Shown: positions 49,758-58,986 of the stretch, piece by piece
How the letters are laid out: the number at the start of each line of letters is the position of its first letter
Numbering within the stretch: position 1 is the first letter of the stretch
Origin: Opitutaceae bacterium
GTDB lineage: Bacteria > Verrucomicrobiota > Verrucomicrobiia > Opitutales > Opitutaceae
Direction of reading: 5' to 3'
NCBI GenBank assembly: GCA_019455245.1
Contig: JACFMR010000010.1
Location: 1-64,000, forward strand
Length of the DNA: 64,000 nt
Program-made: the position numbers and the translations under genes
The notes under the pieces: model-generated
Told to the model about the DNA's origin: nothing
Seen by the model: the letters and a program-made list of their open reading frames with translations, nothing else
The model's database searches: none

Positions 49758-50417
49758 TCAGCCGGACGCCGGCCGGGCGAAGGTCATGCTGTTGACGATC
49801 ATTTCGAGCCGTTCGCGCAGAATGGCGTCCTCCTGGGCGGTGGTGCGGTTGTAGCTCGGCCCCTCGATGATGCGCTCGGTCAGCTCGACGCTGACCACAA
49901 AGACCATGTTGTTGCGGATGAAAACCAGGTTGCCGCGCTTGGCCACGGTTTCAACGTCATCGCCGCGCAGGGGGGCGATCTGCTGCGCGAACATGCTGCC
50001 GCCGGGCAGGAGAATATGGGCGCGCAGGGTGCCGCCCATGAAATTGGGGTCAAAGGTGGCGCTTTCGATGGAGGACTCCGGAAACATCCGGGCAAAGTCG
50101 GGCATCACGAGATTGGTGAAGAAATCATTGAGGTAGTCCTTGAGCCCGCGGGTGGAAAGTTCCCAGCGCTGGGTGGCGTCCAACTCAAAGGCGGCGATGC
50201 TGACGTGGACATTGTAGTCGTCCTGAAAAACGACGACATTCTGGGTGTCGGAAATGTTGCCGCCCAGTTCCGGGAGCACGGGAATGGTCACACGGTAATG
50301 CCCGCCGGGAGCAACATAGTTACGCCCATCGATCCGTCCGTTGAGACCGGGTTGGGCGGTCGCGAGGCAGGGGGCAAGCATCAGCAGACAGGCGAGTAGG
50401 CGAAATGGTGGTCGCAT
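49758..50417 (-). CDS. Secreted protein of unknown function
   Basis: I do not recognise this 219-residue protein. It has a clear signal peptide (MRPPFRLLACLLMLAPCLAT, cleaved near ATAQ) and a soluble remainder with mixed strands (HYRVTIPVLPELGGNISD, NVVVFQDDYNVHVSIAAFEL). The C-terminal segment FVVSVELTERIIEG followed by LRERLEMIVNSMTF resembles the end of small periplasmic domains seen with peptidase- or chaperone-associated proteins, but no family can be named. It follows rsmA after 30 bp on the same strand. An ATG at 50444 is an unlikely alternative because the signal peptide begins at 50417. Confidence 0.75.
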   Translation of the reverse strand: MRPPFRLLACLLMLAPCLATAQPGLNGRIDGRNYVAPGGHYRVTIPVLPELGGNISDTQNVVVFQDDYNVHVSIAAFELDATQRWELSTRGLKDYLNDFFTNLVMPDFARMFPESSIESATFDPNFMGGTLRAHILLPGGSMFAQQIAPLRGDDVETVAKRGNLVFIRNNMVFVVSVELTERIIEGPSYNRTTAQEDAILRERLEMIVNSMTFARPASG

Positions 50418-50447
50418 ATGGGTATTCTTGATGGCAAAAGTCATAGT

Positions 50448-51284
50448 CTATACGGGCGGGTTGGCGAGGGTCAATTCCTGCCAGGCGGACACCGGAATCT
50501 GTTCGGCACGGGACTGTGCCGAAAAACCCAGGTTGGCAAGATGGGCAAGCCAGGTTCGGCCGCCATCGGGCAGGCGTTTGCGCAGGATGGAGCCGAGCTG
50601 CTTGCGGCGTTGTTGAAAACACTCGCGGATAAGGGTGCGGGCGGGCCGGGCAAAACGAAAGGGCACGTCGCGGCGGACGAGATGCAGCAAGCATGAATCG
50701 ACGTCGGGCCGGGGATGAAAACAGGCCGCGGCCACGCGATGTCCGGGTTGCAGCGCGTAGGCGGACTGAAGAAAGATGGAAATCGCGCCGAAATTCTTGG
50801 TGCCGGGATCGGCTGCGTAACGCTCGGCGGCCTCCAACTGCAGCATCAACACCATCCGCGCCGGCAACGGCCCGGCCAGCACGGCCTCCATCCACGGGCT
50901 GGAAATGGCGTAGGGCAGGTTGGCCACGATTTTGAATTCCTCCTCTGCCGGGACGAGCCCGGCGAGCGGATGTTCCACGGCATCGCCCTCCAGCAGGTGA
51001 AATCTGTCCGGATATTGCATCAGCAGTGTGTTGCGCAGATGCCCGGCGAGGGTCGGATCCTTTTCCACCGCCCACACGGTGGCGCCGGTCTCGAGCAGGG
51101 CGGAGGTCAAGGTGCCGAGTCCCGGGCCGATTTCGACCACGGTGTCGCCCGGGCGCACGATGGCGAGTTCGAGCGATTTGCGCACAATATTGCCGTCGAC
51201 CAGAAAGTTCTGCCCCAGGAAGCGACGCGGGGAGTGTCCGAGGCTGCTGAGCAAATCGCGCGTGGCGGAAGGGGAAAGAGGCAT
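50448..51284 (-). CDS. rsmA: 16S rRNA (adenine(1518)-N6/adenine(1519)-N6)-dimethyltransferase
   Basis: This 278-residue enzyme dimethylates two adjacent adenines near the 3' end of 16S rRNA using SAM. The motif RRFLGQNFLVD near residue 19, the SAM motif VVEIGPGLGTLTSALL, and the catalytic NLPYAISSP segment near 122 identify RsmA/KsgA. Length is normal. The start MPLSPSATRDLL has no visible Shine-Dalgarno. About 250 bp of apparently non-coding sequence separate it from trpC upstream. Confidence 0.96.
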   Translation of the reverse strand: MPLSPSATRDLLSSLGHSPRRFLGQNFLVDGNIVRKSLELAIVRPGDTVVEIGPGLGTLTSALLETGATVWAVEKDPTLAGHLRNTLLMQYPDRFHLLEGDAVEHPLAGLVPAEEEFKIVANLPYAISSPWMEAVLAGPLPARMVLMLQLEAAERYAADPGTKNFGAISIFLQSAYALQPGHRVAAACFHPRPDVDSCLLHLVRRDVPFRFARPARTLIRECFQQRRKQLGSILRKRLPDGGRTWLAHLANLGFSAQSRAEQIPVSAWQELTLANPPV

Positions 51285-51533
51285 CGCAGCTTAGCTGAGG
51301 CGGATTGCGGACGGACGTCAAACGCGGGCATGGGGCGCTGACCCGGGGGAGAACGCACGATAATTTGATGGCGCCAGGCCAACCACAACGGCCGCCAAAC
51401 ATTCCAATCCACCCTTGAAGCCGTCCGGACCAGGCTTGCGACCGAAGGCCTGGCTTTCGGCATCAGATTGCTGGGCGCCCATCCGATTTGCGTCAATCCA
51501 TGCGGGCCGGCCGCGAGACCGGCTTTATTGTAT

Positions 51534-52331
51534 TCAGGCGGTGGCGATCTCGTGCAGCAGGGCGGCGGTGTCCGGCGCCTTCATGAGGGCTTCGCCCACC
51601 AGCACGGCATGAGCGCCGGCGCCACGGGCACGGGCGGCCTCGGTGCGGCCAAAGATGCCGCTTTCGCTGACCGCGGTCACGTGGGCGGGAAATTGCGGGA
51701 TGAGCCGCTCGCTGAGCGCGAGATCGGTCTTGAAAACGGCCAGGTCGCGGTTGTTCACGCCGATGATCTTCGCGCCATGACCGACGGCACGTTCCAGTTC
51801 CGCCTCGTTGTGAATTTCAAACAGCGCGTCGAGCCCGGCGGCCTGCGCGGCGGTATGGAGGGCGCAGATCTCGGCGTCGTTGAGTGCACGCACGATGATG
51901 AGGATGGCGGCGGCGCCGGCTTCGCGGGCCTGGCGCACCTGGATGGGGTGCACCATGAAATCTTTGCGCAGACAGGGAATGGAGGGCGGCCGGGTACGAA
52001 ATTGGGTTGTGACCGCCGTGAGATCGTCGAGCGTGCCGCCGAAGAATTTTTCGTCGGTCAGGACGGAGAGGGCGGCGGCGCCGGCGGCACGATATTTCAA
52101 CGCCTGCTCCGGGGCGGAGATGCCGGCGGCAATGGCGCCGGCGGAAGGGGAGCGGCGTTTGATCTCGGCGATCACGGCCAGTTGTCCGTCCGGGCGGCGC
52201 AGCGCCGACGCGAACGATGGCGGGGCGGGCAGGGCGGCGTTGAGCTCGGCGAGTTCCGCGTTGGACACGGTTCGCACCAAGCCGGCGATCTCGCGCCGTT
52301 TCCAGGCCATGATTTCGGTGAGCTTGTCCAT
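51534..52331 (-). CDS. trpC: Indole-3-glycerol phosphate synthase
   Basis: This 265-residue TIM-barrel enzyme closes the indole ring in tryptophan synthesis. The signature IAEIKRRSPSAG is near residue 55, the catalytic lysine segment CLRKDFMVHPIQVRQAREAGAAAILII follows, and IIGVNNRDLAVFKTDL and SESGIFGRTEA are typical. The start at MDKLTEIMAWK is set by homology; longer in-frame starts run into the divergent mazG region. It is not fused to TrpF, and no other trp genes are near. Confidence 0.95.
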   Translation of the reverse strand: MDKLTEIMAWKRREIAGLVRTVSNAELAELNAALPAPPSFASALRRPDGQLAVIAEIKRRSPSAGAIAAGISAPEQALKYRAAGAAALSVLTDEKFFGGTLDDLTAVTTQFRTRPPSIPCLRKDFMVHPIQVRQAREAGAAAILIIVRALNDAEICALHTAAQAAGLDALFEIHNEAELERAVGHGAKIIGVNNRDLAVFKTDLALSERLIPQFPAHVTAVSESGIFGRTEAARARGAGAHAVLVGEALMKAPDTAALLHEIATA

Positions 52332-52337
52332 GAGGCG

Positions 52338-52417
52338 GCCCACGGAACACACGGAACATCGCGAAGACAAAGCAGAAAGTTGTCGGTTTTTCCGTGTATT
52401 CCCCGGGTTCCGCGGGC
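52338..52417. repeat. Imperfect inverted repeat between trpC and mazG
   Basis: The arms at 52338-52358 and 52397-52417 match at about 16 of 21 bases when one is reverse-complemented. The left arm includes a perfect tandem CACGGAACA x2 (52341-52358). Sequences of the type CCACGGAACACACGGAA recur between genes in many environmental genomes, so this may be a dispersed element. It fills most of the 97-bp gap between the divergent starts. Confidence 0.5.
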
Positions 52418-52428
52418 AAATTCCGCGC

Positions 52429-53109
52429 ATGAAGCCGATTGACGAACTTCGCCAGACCATGGCCCGGCTGCGGGCGCCCGACGGCTGCCCGTGGGATCGC
52501 GAGCAAACCCACCAGACGCTGGCGCGTTGCCTGATCGACGAATGCAGCGAGTTGCTCGACACGATCGATCGCAACGACATCCCGCACATGCGCGAGGAAC
52601 TGGGCGACGTGCTCATCCAGGTGGTCTTTCACGCCCAACTGGCGGCGGAGCGCGGGGACTTTGATTTCGATGACGTCGCGCGCGAGATCAACGAAAAGCT
52701 GATCCGGCGGCATCCGCACGTGTTCGGTGATCACGGCCAGCTGGACACGGCGGACGAGGTCATCACCAAGTGGGAACAGATCAAGCAGCAGGAAAAGAAG
52801 AATGGGCCGGCAACAAGCGGCGTGTTCAAGGTCCTGCCGCCGCGGCTGCCGGCGCTGATGTATGCCGAGGCGGTTTGGAAGCAGGTCGAAAAACAGCGGT
52901 TGCCCGCGGATGGCGTGGTGGACACGGCCCGGATCAAGACGCTGGGGCAAACTCTCGATGATGAATCCCTTGGCCGACAGCTGTTTGAACTGGCGGCGGC
53001 GGCGCGCGAGCGCGGGCTGGATCCGGAAGGCGCGCTGCGCCGCACGGCCGACCGGGTGATGCAAGATGTCGAAAAACGAATCCAGTCCGCCGCCCGCCCC
53101 ACCGCCTGA
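52429..53109 (+). CDS. mazG: Nucleoside triphosphate pyrophosphohydrolase MazG
   Basis: This 226-residue protein hydrolyses nucleoside triphosphates to monophosphates, limiting abnormal nucleotides. It shows [17 protein letters not shown] at residues 14-30, the acidic helix [27 protein letters not shown], and the later VFGDH plus WEQIK segments. E. coli MazG is 263 residues, so this is a shorter two-domain form. The end overlaps the start of the XerC-like gene by 44 nt. Confidence 0.94.
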   Translation: MKPIDELRQTMARLRAPDGCPWDREQTHQTLARCLIDECSELLDTIDRNDIPHMREELGDVLIQVVFHAQLAAERGDFDFDDVAREINEKLIRRHPHVFGDHGQLDTADEVITKWEQIKQQEKKNGPATSGVFKVLPPRLPALMYAEAVWKQVEKQRLPADGVVDTARIKTLGQTLDDESLGRQLFELAAAARERGLDPEGALRRTADRVMQDVEKRIQSAARPTA

Positions 53110-54019
53110 GTCCGTGCTGGCGGCATGGTGGGAACCCTTCGCCCTGCATCTGGCGAAAGAGCGCCGTTACTCGCCCTACACGCTGCGCAACTACCGGCAG
53201 GCGTTTGATGATTTTTACCGCTGGCTGGTGGCGAGCGGTTTGGAGGCGCGCGGCTATGACGAACTCGATGCGCGGGACATGCGCGATTTTGTGATCGAGG
53301 CGCAGCGGCGGTTCGGCCGGCGCACGTTGCACAACCATGTCTCGGCTTTGCGCGCCCTGATGAAATACTGGCTGCGCCACGGCCGGCTGCAGCGGAATCC
53401 GTTTGTCGGGGTGCCGTTGCCCAAGCTGGAGAAACGCCTGCCGCAGTTTCTGACGGAGGAGCAGATGAAGGCGCTGTTGCTGGGCCCACAGCGGTTGCTC
53501 GACAACGGAAGCATCGATGCGTTTACCGCCTGGCGCGACCGGTTGGTGATGGAGTTGCTCTACGGGGCCGGCCTGCGGGTCAGCGAATTGAGCGGTTTGG
53601 ATTACGGTGCCATTGACCTCAAGGAGGGCGTGGCCCGGGTGATGGGCAAGGGGCGCAAAGAGCGCCTGTGCCCGCTGGGGCGGATCGCGACCGCGGTGCT
53701 GCAGAAATTTCGGGAAGAGTTTGCCCGCAACACCTCGGCCCGGGCGCCGGTGGTCATCACGCGCCGTTTCCAGCGTTTGCCGGTGCGTCAGGTGCAACTG
53801 TTGTTGAAACGCTACCTGGCGTTGGCGGGGTTGCCGTTGGAACTGACGCCGCACAAGCTGCGCCACAGCTACGCCACCCACCTGCTGAATGCCGGAGCCG
53901 ATCTGCGACTGGTGCAGGAACTGCTCGGTCACGCACAGTTGTCCACCACCCAGATTTACACGCATGTCAGTGTGGCGCGGCTGCAGGAAATCTACGCCAA
54001 GGCTCATCCGCGGGCGTGA
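53066..54019 (+). CDS. xerC: Tyrosine recombinase XerC-like
   Basis: This 317-residue recombinase has the N-terminal SAM-like core-binding domain ([20 protein letters not shown]) and the catalytic domain with Arg in [13 protein letters not shown], Lys in GKGRKER, His-x-x-Arg in [10 protein letters not shown], His in [16 protein letters not shown] and the nucleophilic Tyr in the same segment. Length and motifs fit the Xer proteins that resolve chromosome dimers at dif rather than integrases of mobile elements. It is translationally coupled to mazG. A second Xer protein would be expected elsewhere. Confidence 0.92.
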   Translation: MSKNESSPPPAPPPESVLAAWWEPFALHLAKERRYSPYTLRNYRQAFDDFYRWLVASGLEARGYDELDARDMRDFVIEAQRRFGRRTLHNHVSALRALMKYWLRHGRLQRNPFVGVPLPKLEKRLPQFLTEEQMKALLLGPQRLLDNGSIDAFTAWRDRLVMELLYGAGLRVSELSGLDYGAIDLKEGVARVMGKGRKERLCPLGRIATAVLQKFREEFARNTSARAPVVITRRFQRLPVRQVQLLLKRYLALAGLPLELTPHKLRHSYATHLLNAGADLRLVQELLGHAQLSTTQIYTHVSVARLQEIYAKAHPRA

Positions 54020-54214
54020 GAGCGGGCAATTTCTCACCCGTATCCGGAACGCTCGGGCCAATCATGGCAAAGCGTGACCCAGCAAAACAAACCAGCGCCC
54101 GATTAGTGTGAAATGGGGATGCAGATCGGGCGATCACCTCATTTTGGCACTGAAAGCATTTATTTGTTAGTAAACAGAGAAGGGATTCGCTTATTGCAAA
54201 TACCTATAATTAAC

Positions 54215-54886
54215 ATGGAAACCTCTTCGACCCCTTCATCAGCGCAACGTGTGGTGGTCATTGATGATCACATCGCGCTCAACGAAATGTTGGTGCAGGT
54301 CATCGGTTTGCAGTCCGGCTATGAAGCCGCGGGCTGGGCCGCCACGGCCGCGGAAGGTGTGGAACTGTGCCGCCGGATTGTACCTGACATCATCGTGCTC
54401 GACATGGTGATGCCCAACGTTACGGGGATTTCTCTGCTGCAGGAATTGAAGCAGGCGGCGCCGAAGGCGCGTTTCATCGTATTTTCCGGCAATCTCACGC
54501 CGCGGATGGTCAAGGCCGTGCTGGGCGCCGGGGTGCAGGGGGTGGTGGGCAAGGGCGCGTCGATCGACGAATTGCGCGAGGCGCTGGACGCGGTGCGTGA
54601 CGACCGGGTTTATTTCGGCTCGCAGGTGCGCGACATGGTCAAGGATCTCGTGACGCAACCGGACAAGGTGACGCACGACCAAGCCGCGCTCACGCCGCGG
54701 GAACGCACGATTTTGCAATGCATCGCCCAAGGCATGAGCTCGCGGGAGATGGCGGATAAGCTCGGCGTCAGTGTTAACACCATCGTGAATCACCGCAGCA
54801 ACCTGATGAAGAAAACCGGCTTGCACCGCGTCGCCCAGCTCTCGCTCTATGCCGCCCAGATCGGACTGGTGGAAGAGACGTTCTGA
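54215..54886 (+). CDS. NarL/FixJ-type response regulator
   Basis: This 223-residue protein has a receiver domain (VVVIDDH, phosphoacceptor in IVLDMVMPN, Lys in VVGKGAS) and a LuxR-type helix-turn-helix (LTPRERTILQCIAQGMSSREMADKLG then NTIVNHRSNLMKKTG). No kinase gene is adjacent. The start at METSSTPSSAQRVVV is chosen because the receiver begins just after; upstream codons to 54113 lie in an AT-rich leader containing TATAAT at 54205-54210. That TATAAT is too close to the ATG to be its -10 element, so the promoter is unresolved. AT content here is well above the neighbours. Confidence 0.92.
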   Translation: METSSTPSSAQRVVVIDDHIALNEMLVQVIGLQSGYEAAGWAATAAEGVELCRRIVPDIIVLDMVMPNVTGISLLQELKQAAPKARFIVFSGNLTPRMVKAVLGAGVQGVVGKGASIDELREALDAVRDDRVYFGSQVRDMVKDLVTQPDKVTHDQAALTPRERTILQCIAQGMSSREMADKLGVSVNTIVNHRSNLMKKTGLHRVAQLSLYAAQIGLVEETF

Positions 54887-54904
54887 GCGCGTGTGACGCG
54901 ACGC

Positions 54905-57184
54905 TTAACGGGAGGGCAGGGGCAGCCGGCGCGCGGAGCTGTTGCCGAGTGTATCGAAGGCCACGACCTCGACCGCGGTGGCGCCGGTCGCCCGCGACAA
55001 CGGAATTTCCACGGCAAAAGTCTCGGTGTCACCGTCGAGGATGCCGTCGGCCGGCTGCTCCACGACGACTTTCAGGCCGTGGTTGAAATTGACTTCCAGA
55101 CCGGCCGGCAACGAAAGCCCGTCACGCATCGTGACACTGATCCGCCAGTGCGCGTCATGCCGATCAATGGACGCGTCGAGTATCTCCGGCGCGGTGCGAT
55201 CGATCAGGATGTCCGCGGTTGAGAAAGTGGTGCGCTGCCGGTCGGAGGCCGGGCGCGGTGCGGTTTCGGCGACGGTGAGCCGGGTGTGGTAAACGCCCTC
55301 GGGCAGGTGGGAGGTCTCGAATTGCGCGTAGGGCGCGGTGGTTTCCACCGCGAGATCGGTCCAGTCATCGGCTTGCCCGTGGCGCAACGAAAACGTGCTC
55401 ACGAAGTTGTCGCCGTCGGGATCGTTGATCTGCCAATACACGACCTGGGTGCCGGTTTGCGGCACGATCTGCGAGGCGAGGAATTGACTGCGGAGGTTGG
55501 CCTCGTTGGTGCCCGACTGAAGAATCTGGCCGAGAGTGGATGCCGGCGGCTCAATGTGTTCCGGGGCGGGCAGCAGCATGAAATCCGGGGCCAGTACCTG
55601 GAAATCCACCAGCTGTGGCCGGCGGTTCTGCGGCAGAAAGTGAATCTCGGCCGGGGGCAGTTCGAACGGTGTCGCCGGCATGGTCAAACGGGCCTGCACA
55701 TGGCGACCACGCAGGCCGTCGATGCTCCACCCTCCATCCCGCGGCACGGCCTGGCGCCACTCGCCCCAACCCTCATGCTCCTGACTGCTGAAGCTGACGC
55801 GCAGTTCCACGCGCAGGTCGTCGGTGCGGGTGCCGGCACCGGGGTTGAACCGGAGGGCGCCGATCCGGGCCGGCCCGCCCAGATCCAGGCGTTTGGTTGT
55901 GAGTGTGGCCGGGTTGGTTTCGCCAAATGTCAGCTGCAGCAACGCCGCCGGATTGTTGCCGAGTACGAAAAAGCTCCCGGGGTGATCGTGCGCCGGCAGG
56001 ATGGCGTTGAGCTGGCCCGCGACGGCGCCGGGCAGGGTGACACTGCGCCGGAGCACAGGATCGTAGCCGAGCAGTTCGCCTTCCTCGCCGCCCGTGATGA
56101 GGATGAGCCCGTCATATTCCTGCAGCCGGTAAAAGGCGGTTTGCTGACGCGCCATCACGACCTCGGGAAATCCGTCGTCGGGAAACCAGACCAGTTGGCT
56201 CCGGCCGCGAAAACGGGGAGTGGGAGCCGGGTCGTTGAACAGCAATGTGGCGGTGTCGGTCACAGGCTGGTCGGGCTTGTCCTTGCTGCCGTTGGATTGC
56301 TCCCCGCCGCGTTTGACCCGGGCGTCACCCGGTTCGGCCGCAAAGGTGATCGCGGCAAAGAAACCTCCGGTCACGGGCAGCAGATCGGTGACCTCGGCCT
56401 CGCGATTTTCCGCGAGCACGACAGGCAAACCGCCGGTGGCGGGGAACGCATAGACATTGCCCGCCGGGGCGGAGCCCGCGAGCACCCTGCCATCGGCCAG
56501 CACCGTCAAACGGCGGAGATTCTGGTCGCGCACCCGGCCCCACAGAGTGATGCCACGTGTCGCCAACGCCTCGTCGGTGGCCTGCTCTTCGGTTTCCTCA
56601 TTGGCCGCGGGGCGGGCGAAATGTTCAAGGTCGACCCGATAGATGCGGCCCGGATTGCCGGTGGCGACCAGCGCCACCGGCGCAGCACCGGGCGCGGACG
56701 GGAGCAAGGCCAGATCGAGCACCGAGGTGGCGGGGAGCTTTGCCCGGGCGAGCGCCTGGCCGTCACGGATCAGTATGAGGCCGCCCTCCGGCGATGTGCC
56801 GGCCAGCAGCGAACCATCGGGCAACGCCAGCAAAGCGAACAGGTGGCTGTCGGGGAGGTCGGCAACAACGGTCGCCGTGGGTGATGTTTGCCGTGGGTCG
56901 ATTTGCAGGATTTTGCCGTCCGGGCCCGTGCCGACCAACAGATTGCCCGCTTGGTCGGTGGCGAACGACCACAGCAGGTCGGCATCCAAATCCGTTGTCA
57001 GGGCGGACAGTGCCGGCCCGGGCAGGACGCGTCCGTCGGATCTGGTTAAGACACCCTGCAGATCACGGCTGTTGGTATCGCGGAAAAAATCAATCCGCTG
57101 TGATTTGGAGAGCGGTGCGGCCGGCAGTGCGACCGCCAGGTGGAGGAACAACAGGGCAAGCCCGGGAGGCAAACGGAGGTTCAT
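54905..57184 (-). CDS. Secreted propeller-like protein with C-terminal Ig-like region
   Basis: This 759-residue protein has a signal peptide (MNLRLPPGLALLFLHLAVAL, cleaved near PAAP). The first ~400 residues contain repeating segments of the type found in beta-propellers (LLVGTGPDGKILQIDP, LLAGTSPEGGLILIRDG, VLAGSAPAGNVYAFPATGG, ITGGEEGELLGYDP). The remainder appears beta-rich and Ig-like, ending in VEVVAFDTLGNSSARRLPLP. No enzyme motif is seen. It starts 3 nt after the S55 peptidase gene, so the two are probably made together; a role as a partner, scaffold or substrate is inferred. Confidence 0.78.
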   Translation of the reverse strand: MNLRLPPGLALLFLHLAVALPAAPLSKSQRIDFFRDTNSRDLQGVLTRSDGRVLPGPALSALTTDLDADLLWSFATDQAGNLLVGTGPDGKILQIDPRQTSPTATVVADLPDSHLFALLALPDGSLLAGTSPEGGLILIRDGQALARAKLPATSVLDLALLPSAPGAAPVALVATGNPGRIYRVDLEHFARPAANEETEEQATDEALATRGITLWGRVRDQNLRRLTVLADGRVLAGSAPAGNVYAFPATGGLPVVLAENREAEVTDLLPVTGGFFAAITFAAEPGDARVKRGGEQSNGSKDKPDQPVTDTATLLFNDPAPTPRFRGRSQLVWFPDDGFPEVVMARQQTAFYRLQEYDGLILITGGEEGELLGYDPVLRRSVTLPGAVAGQLNAILPAHDHPGSFFVLGNNPAALLQLTFGETNPATLTTKRLDLGGPARIGALRFNPGAGTRTDDLRVELRVSFSSQEHEGWGEWRQAVPRDGGWSIDGLRGRHVQARLTMPATPFELPPAEIHFLPQNRRPQLVDFQVLAPDFMLLPAPEHIEPPASTLGQILQSGTNEANLRSQFLASQIVPQTGTQVVYWQINDPDGDNFVSTFSLRHGQADDWTDLAVETTAPYAQFETSHLPEGVYHTRLTVAETAPRPASDRQRTTFSTADILIDRTAPEILDASIDRHDAHWRISVTMRDGLSLPAGLEVNFNHGLKVVVEQPADGILDGDTETFAVEIPLSRATGATAVEVVAFDTLGNSSARRLPLPSR

Positions 57185-57187
57185 GCT

Positions 57188-58939
57188 TCAATCGCCGACG
57201 GTGAAAGTTTGACGCAACAGGCCGGGCACCACGCGGCCGGGCAGCACCTGCTGTTCCCAGAGCGTGGCGGCGGCCTGCCGGATTTGGTAGCGGTTTTGAT
57301 CGGAGCTCCGTGCGATGCGGGCGAGTGAGCCGGGCAGGTCGCGCGTGACGGTGGTCTGGTCCACGAAGAGCGTGGCGGTTTCAACCACCGCGATTGCCAG
57401 CCCGTCGCTGGCGCGCGCCTGGCGCACGAAATCGAGGTAGGCGTCGAATCCCCGCAACTGCGCGGCGGCGATGACGCCGGCGCGTCCGGTCAGCTTGTCC
57501 AACTCGCGGCCGTTGGTGGCGATCACGGCGAGCGATTTGCCCCGCCAATCGGAGGGCACGGTGAAGGAGAGAGTTTCGCGGTCGGGGGTGCCTTGGAAAT
57601 CCCGCCAACCGAGTGTGATGTGCAGCGTGTCGCCGGGTGTGACGTGGCTGCGCGACAGCTGCATGGTCTCCAGCGTGGTGAGCGGATTCTCGGCCAGCGG
57701 GATGACGTTGAGCCTGATGCGCGCGGGGAACACCTCGGCGTAGGGGTTCTGCAGCAATGCGCCGATGTCCGCGGTGAAATCGGCCAGGCTTTGCTTCATA
57801 CCCTGCGGGCCGCTCAACACGGTGGCGGTGCGCACGGGGCCGTGGGCCGGAAACTCGAACTCGGCCTCCAGGCGCACGCCGTGGGTCAAGCCCGCATCGT
57901 TCGAACCCAGCACGGCCTGGGCGGCGCCCGCACCGACGGCCAGAGGGGTCAGCTGGGCGTGGCGGGCGCTGGAAAATTCGAGGATGCGGGGCGCGTGGCC
58001 GGGCTCATGCACGACAATTTCCACGGGAATCATGGGCGGGACGGGCCCCAGTTGTGCGGCCACGGCGGACAGGCGGTCCTGGTCAACGGTGCCAATGATC
58101 GCACCGGTGTTGGCGACTTTGAGCGAGTTCTGATTGGAAGGCAGAATCGTGACGATCTCGGCCCGGGCGAGAGGCAGCGCCACATCGCCCAGCCCGAGCA
58201 TCGGGTGACCAAAGGCAAGCACGTTGCTGCCATCGACGTGGGAAACGGTGCCGGTGGCGGCCAGCGTGATGTCGCCGGTGGCCAACGCCACGGCGACGGC
58301 ATCGCCGGCCTGCAGGGGGCGATCCGGCAAGGCGGCAGCATCGCCGGATTCCATCTGTCCGCCCAAGGCACTGAGGCGCAGACCGAGCGCGGCAAACTGC
58401 GGCGCGAGCCAGTCGACGACCAGCGGGCTCAAACCCGCGCCGGTGAATACGGGCGTGAGCGGCTGCAGTCCGGAGTCGGATGCAGTCGCGGCAGGGGAGA
58501 GATCCGCTTTGCGCGACGGGTCGGCCCGGGCGGCGGCCTGGTCTGATTTGTGACGGACCTCGAGCAGATCGGCGATGGGCGTGAAGCCGGCATAGCGCAC
58601 GGTTTCGAATTTCTGCACCTGGTAGGCGAGCGCACCGGCGAGCCGGCCGTTCACGTAGAGCGGGCTGCCGCTCATACCGGCGACCGCGCCCATCTTCTGT
58701 ACACGTTCGTCGGTGAGCTGGCAGAGAATCAGGGATTTGCCCGGGCCGAGAGCGTTGCGGACCACGCCCGTGACCTCGACGGCGAATGGCTCCGGCTCGG
58801 TGCCGCGAAAAACGGTCCAGACCTCGCCCTGCATGCCGGGATGCAAGTCATCCAGCGGCAACAAAGGAGCGTTGGCCGGTTGCCCCCAAACTAAGGCGGT
58901 CAGCAGAAAAAACGGAAGACTGACTATGCGGAGTCGCAT
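57188..58939 (-). CDS. SpoIVB-type S55 peptidase domain protein, secreted
   Basis: This 583-residue protein has a signal peptide (MRLRIVSLPFFLLTALVWGQ) and a serine peptidase-like region with GMSGSPLYVNGRLAGALAY (GMSGSP at 88-93), as in the S55 family founded by SpoIVB of Bacillus. A histidine-containing segment VLAFGHPMLGLGDVALPLA lies near 235-255, after the serine rather than before it. Homologues in myxobacteria and Verrucomicrobia carry the same order and are uncharacterised. The C-terminal ~250 residues are beta-rich. SpoIVB functions in sporulation, which is not expected here. It is followed by the propeller gene after 3 nt. Confidence 0.82.
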   Translation of the reverse strand: MRLRIVSLPFFLLTALVWGQPANAPLLPLDDLHPGMQGEVWTVFRGTEPEPFAVEVTGVVRNALGPGKSLILCQLTDERVQKMGAVAGMSGSPLYVNGRLAGALAYQVQKFETVRYAGFTPIADLLEVRHKSDQAAARADPSRKADLSPAATASDSGLQPLTPVFTGAGLSPLVVDWLAPQFAALGLRLSALGGQMESGDAAALPDRPLQAGDAVAVALATGDITLAATGTVSHVDGSNVLAFGHPMLGLGDVALPLARAEIVTILPSNQNSLKVANTGAIIGTVDQDRLSAVAAQLGPVPPMIPVEIVVHEPGHAPRILEFSSARHAQLTPLAVGAGAAQAVLGSNDAGLTHGVRLEAEFEFPAHGPVRTATVLSGPQGMKQSLADFTADIGALLQNPYAEVFPARIRLNVIPLAENPLTTLETMQLSRSHVTPGDTLHITLGWRDFQGTPDRETLSFTVPSDWRGKSLAVIATNGRELDKLTGRAGVIAAAQLRGFDAYLDFVRQARASDGLAIAVVETATLFVDQTTVTRDLPGSLARIARSSDQNRYQIRQAAATLWEQQVLPGRVVPGLLRQTFTVGD

Positions 58940-58986
58940 CGGTAGCCAGTATGCAGGCGGAATTCGCGCCGGCAACTGCGGGCTGT

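Noticed and set aside
51107..51496. A 129-codon minus-strand frame in the rsmA leader
   Set aside because: More than half overlaps rsmA in another frame, and the rest is Arg/Pro/Ser-rich without any motif.
53066..54019. XerC-like recombinase considered as an integrase of a mobile element
   Set aside because: It is coupled to mazG, has Xer-like length and motifs, and there are no attachment repeats, phage genes or tRNA next to it.
54113..54214. Upstream in-frame start giving a 257-residue NarL-type regulator
   Set aside because: The extra 34 residues lie in AT-rich DNA containing a TATAAT, look non-coding, and precede the normal receiver start.
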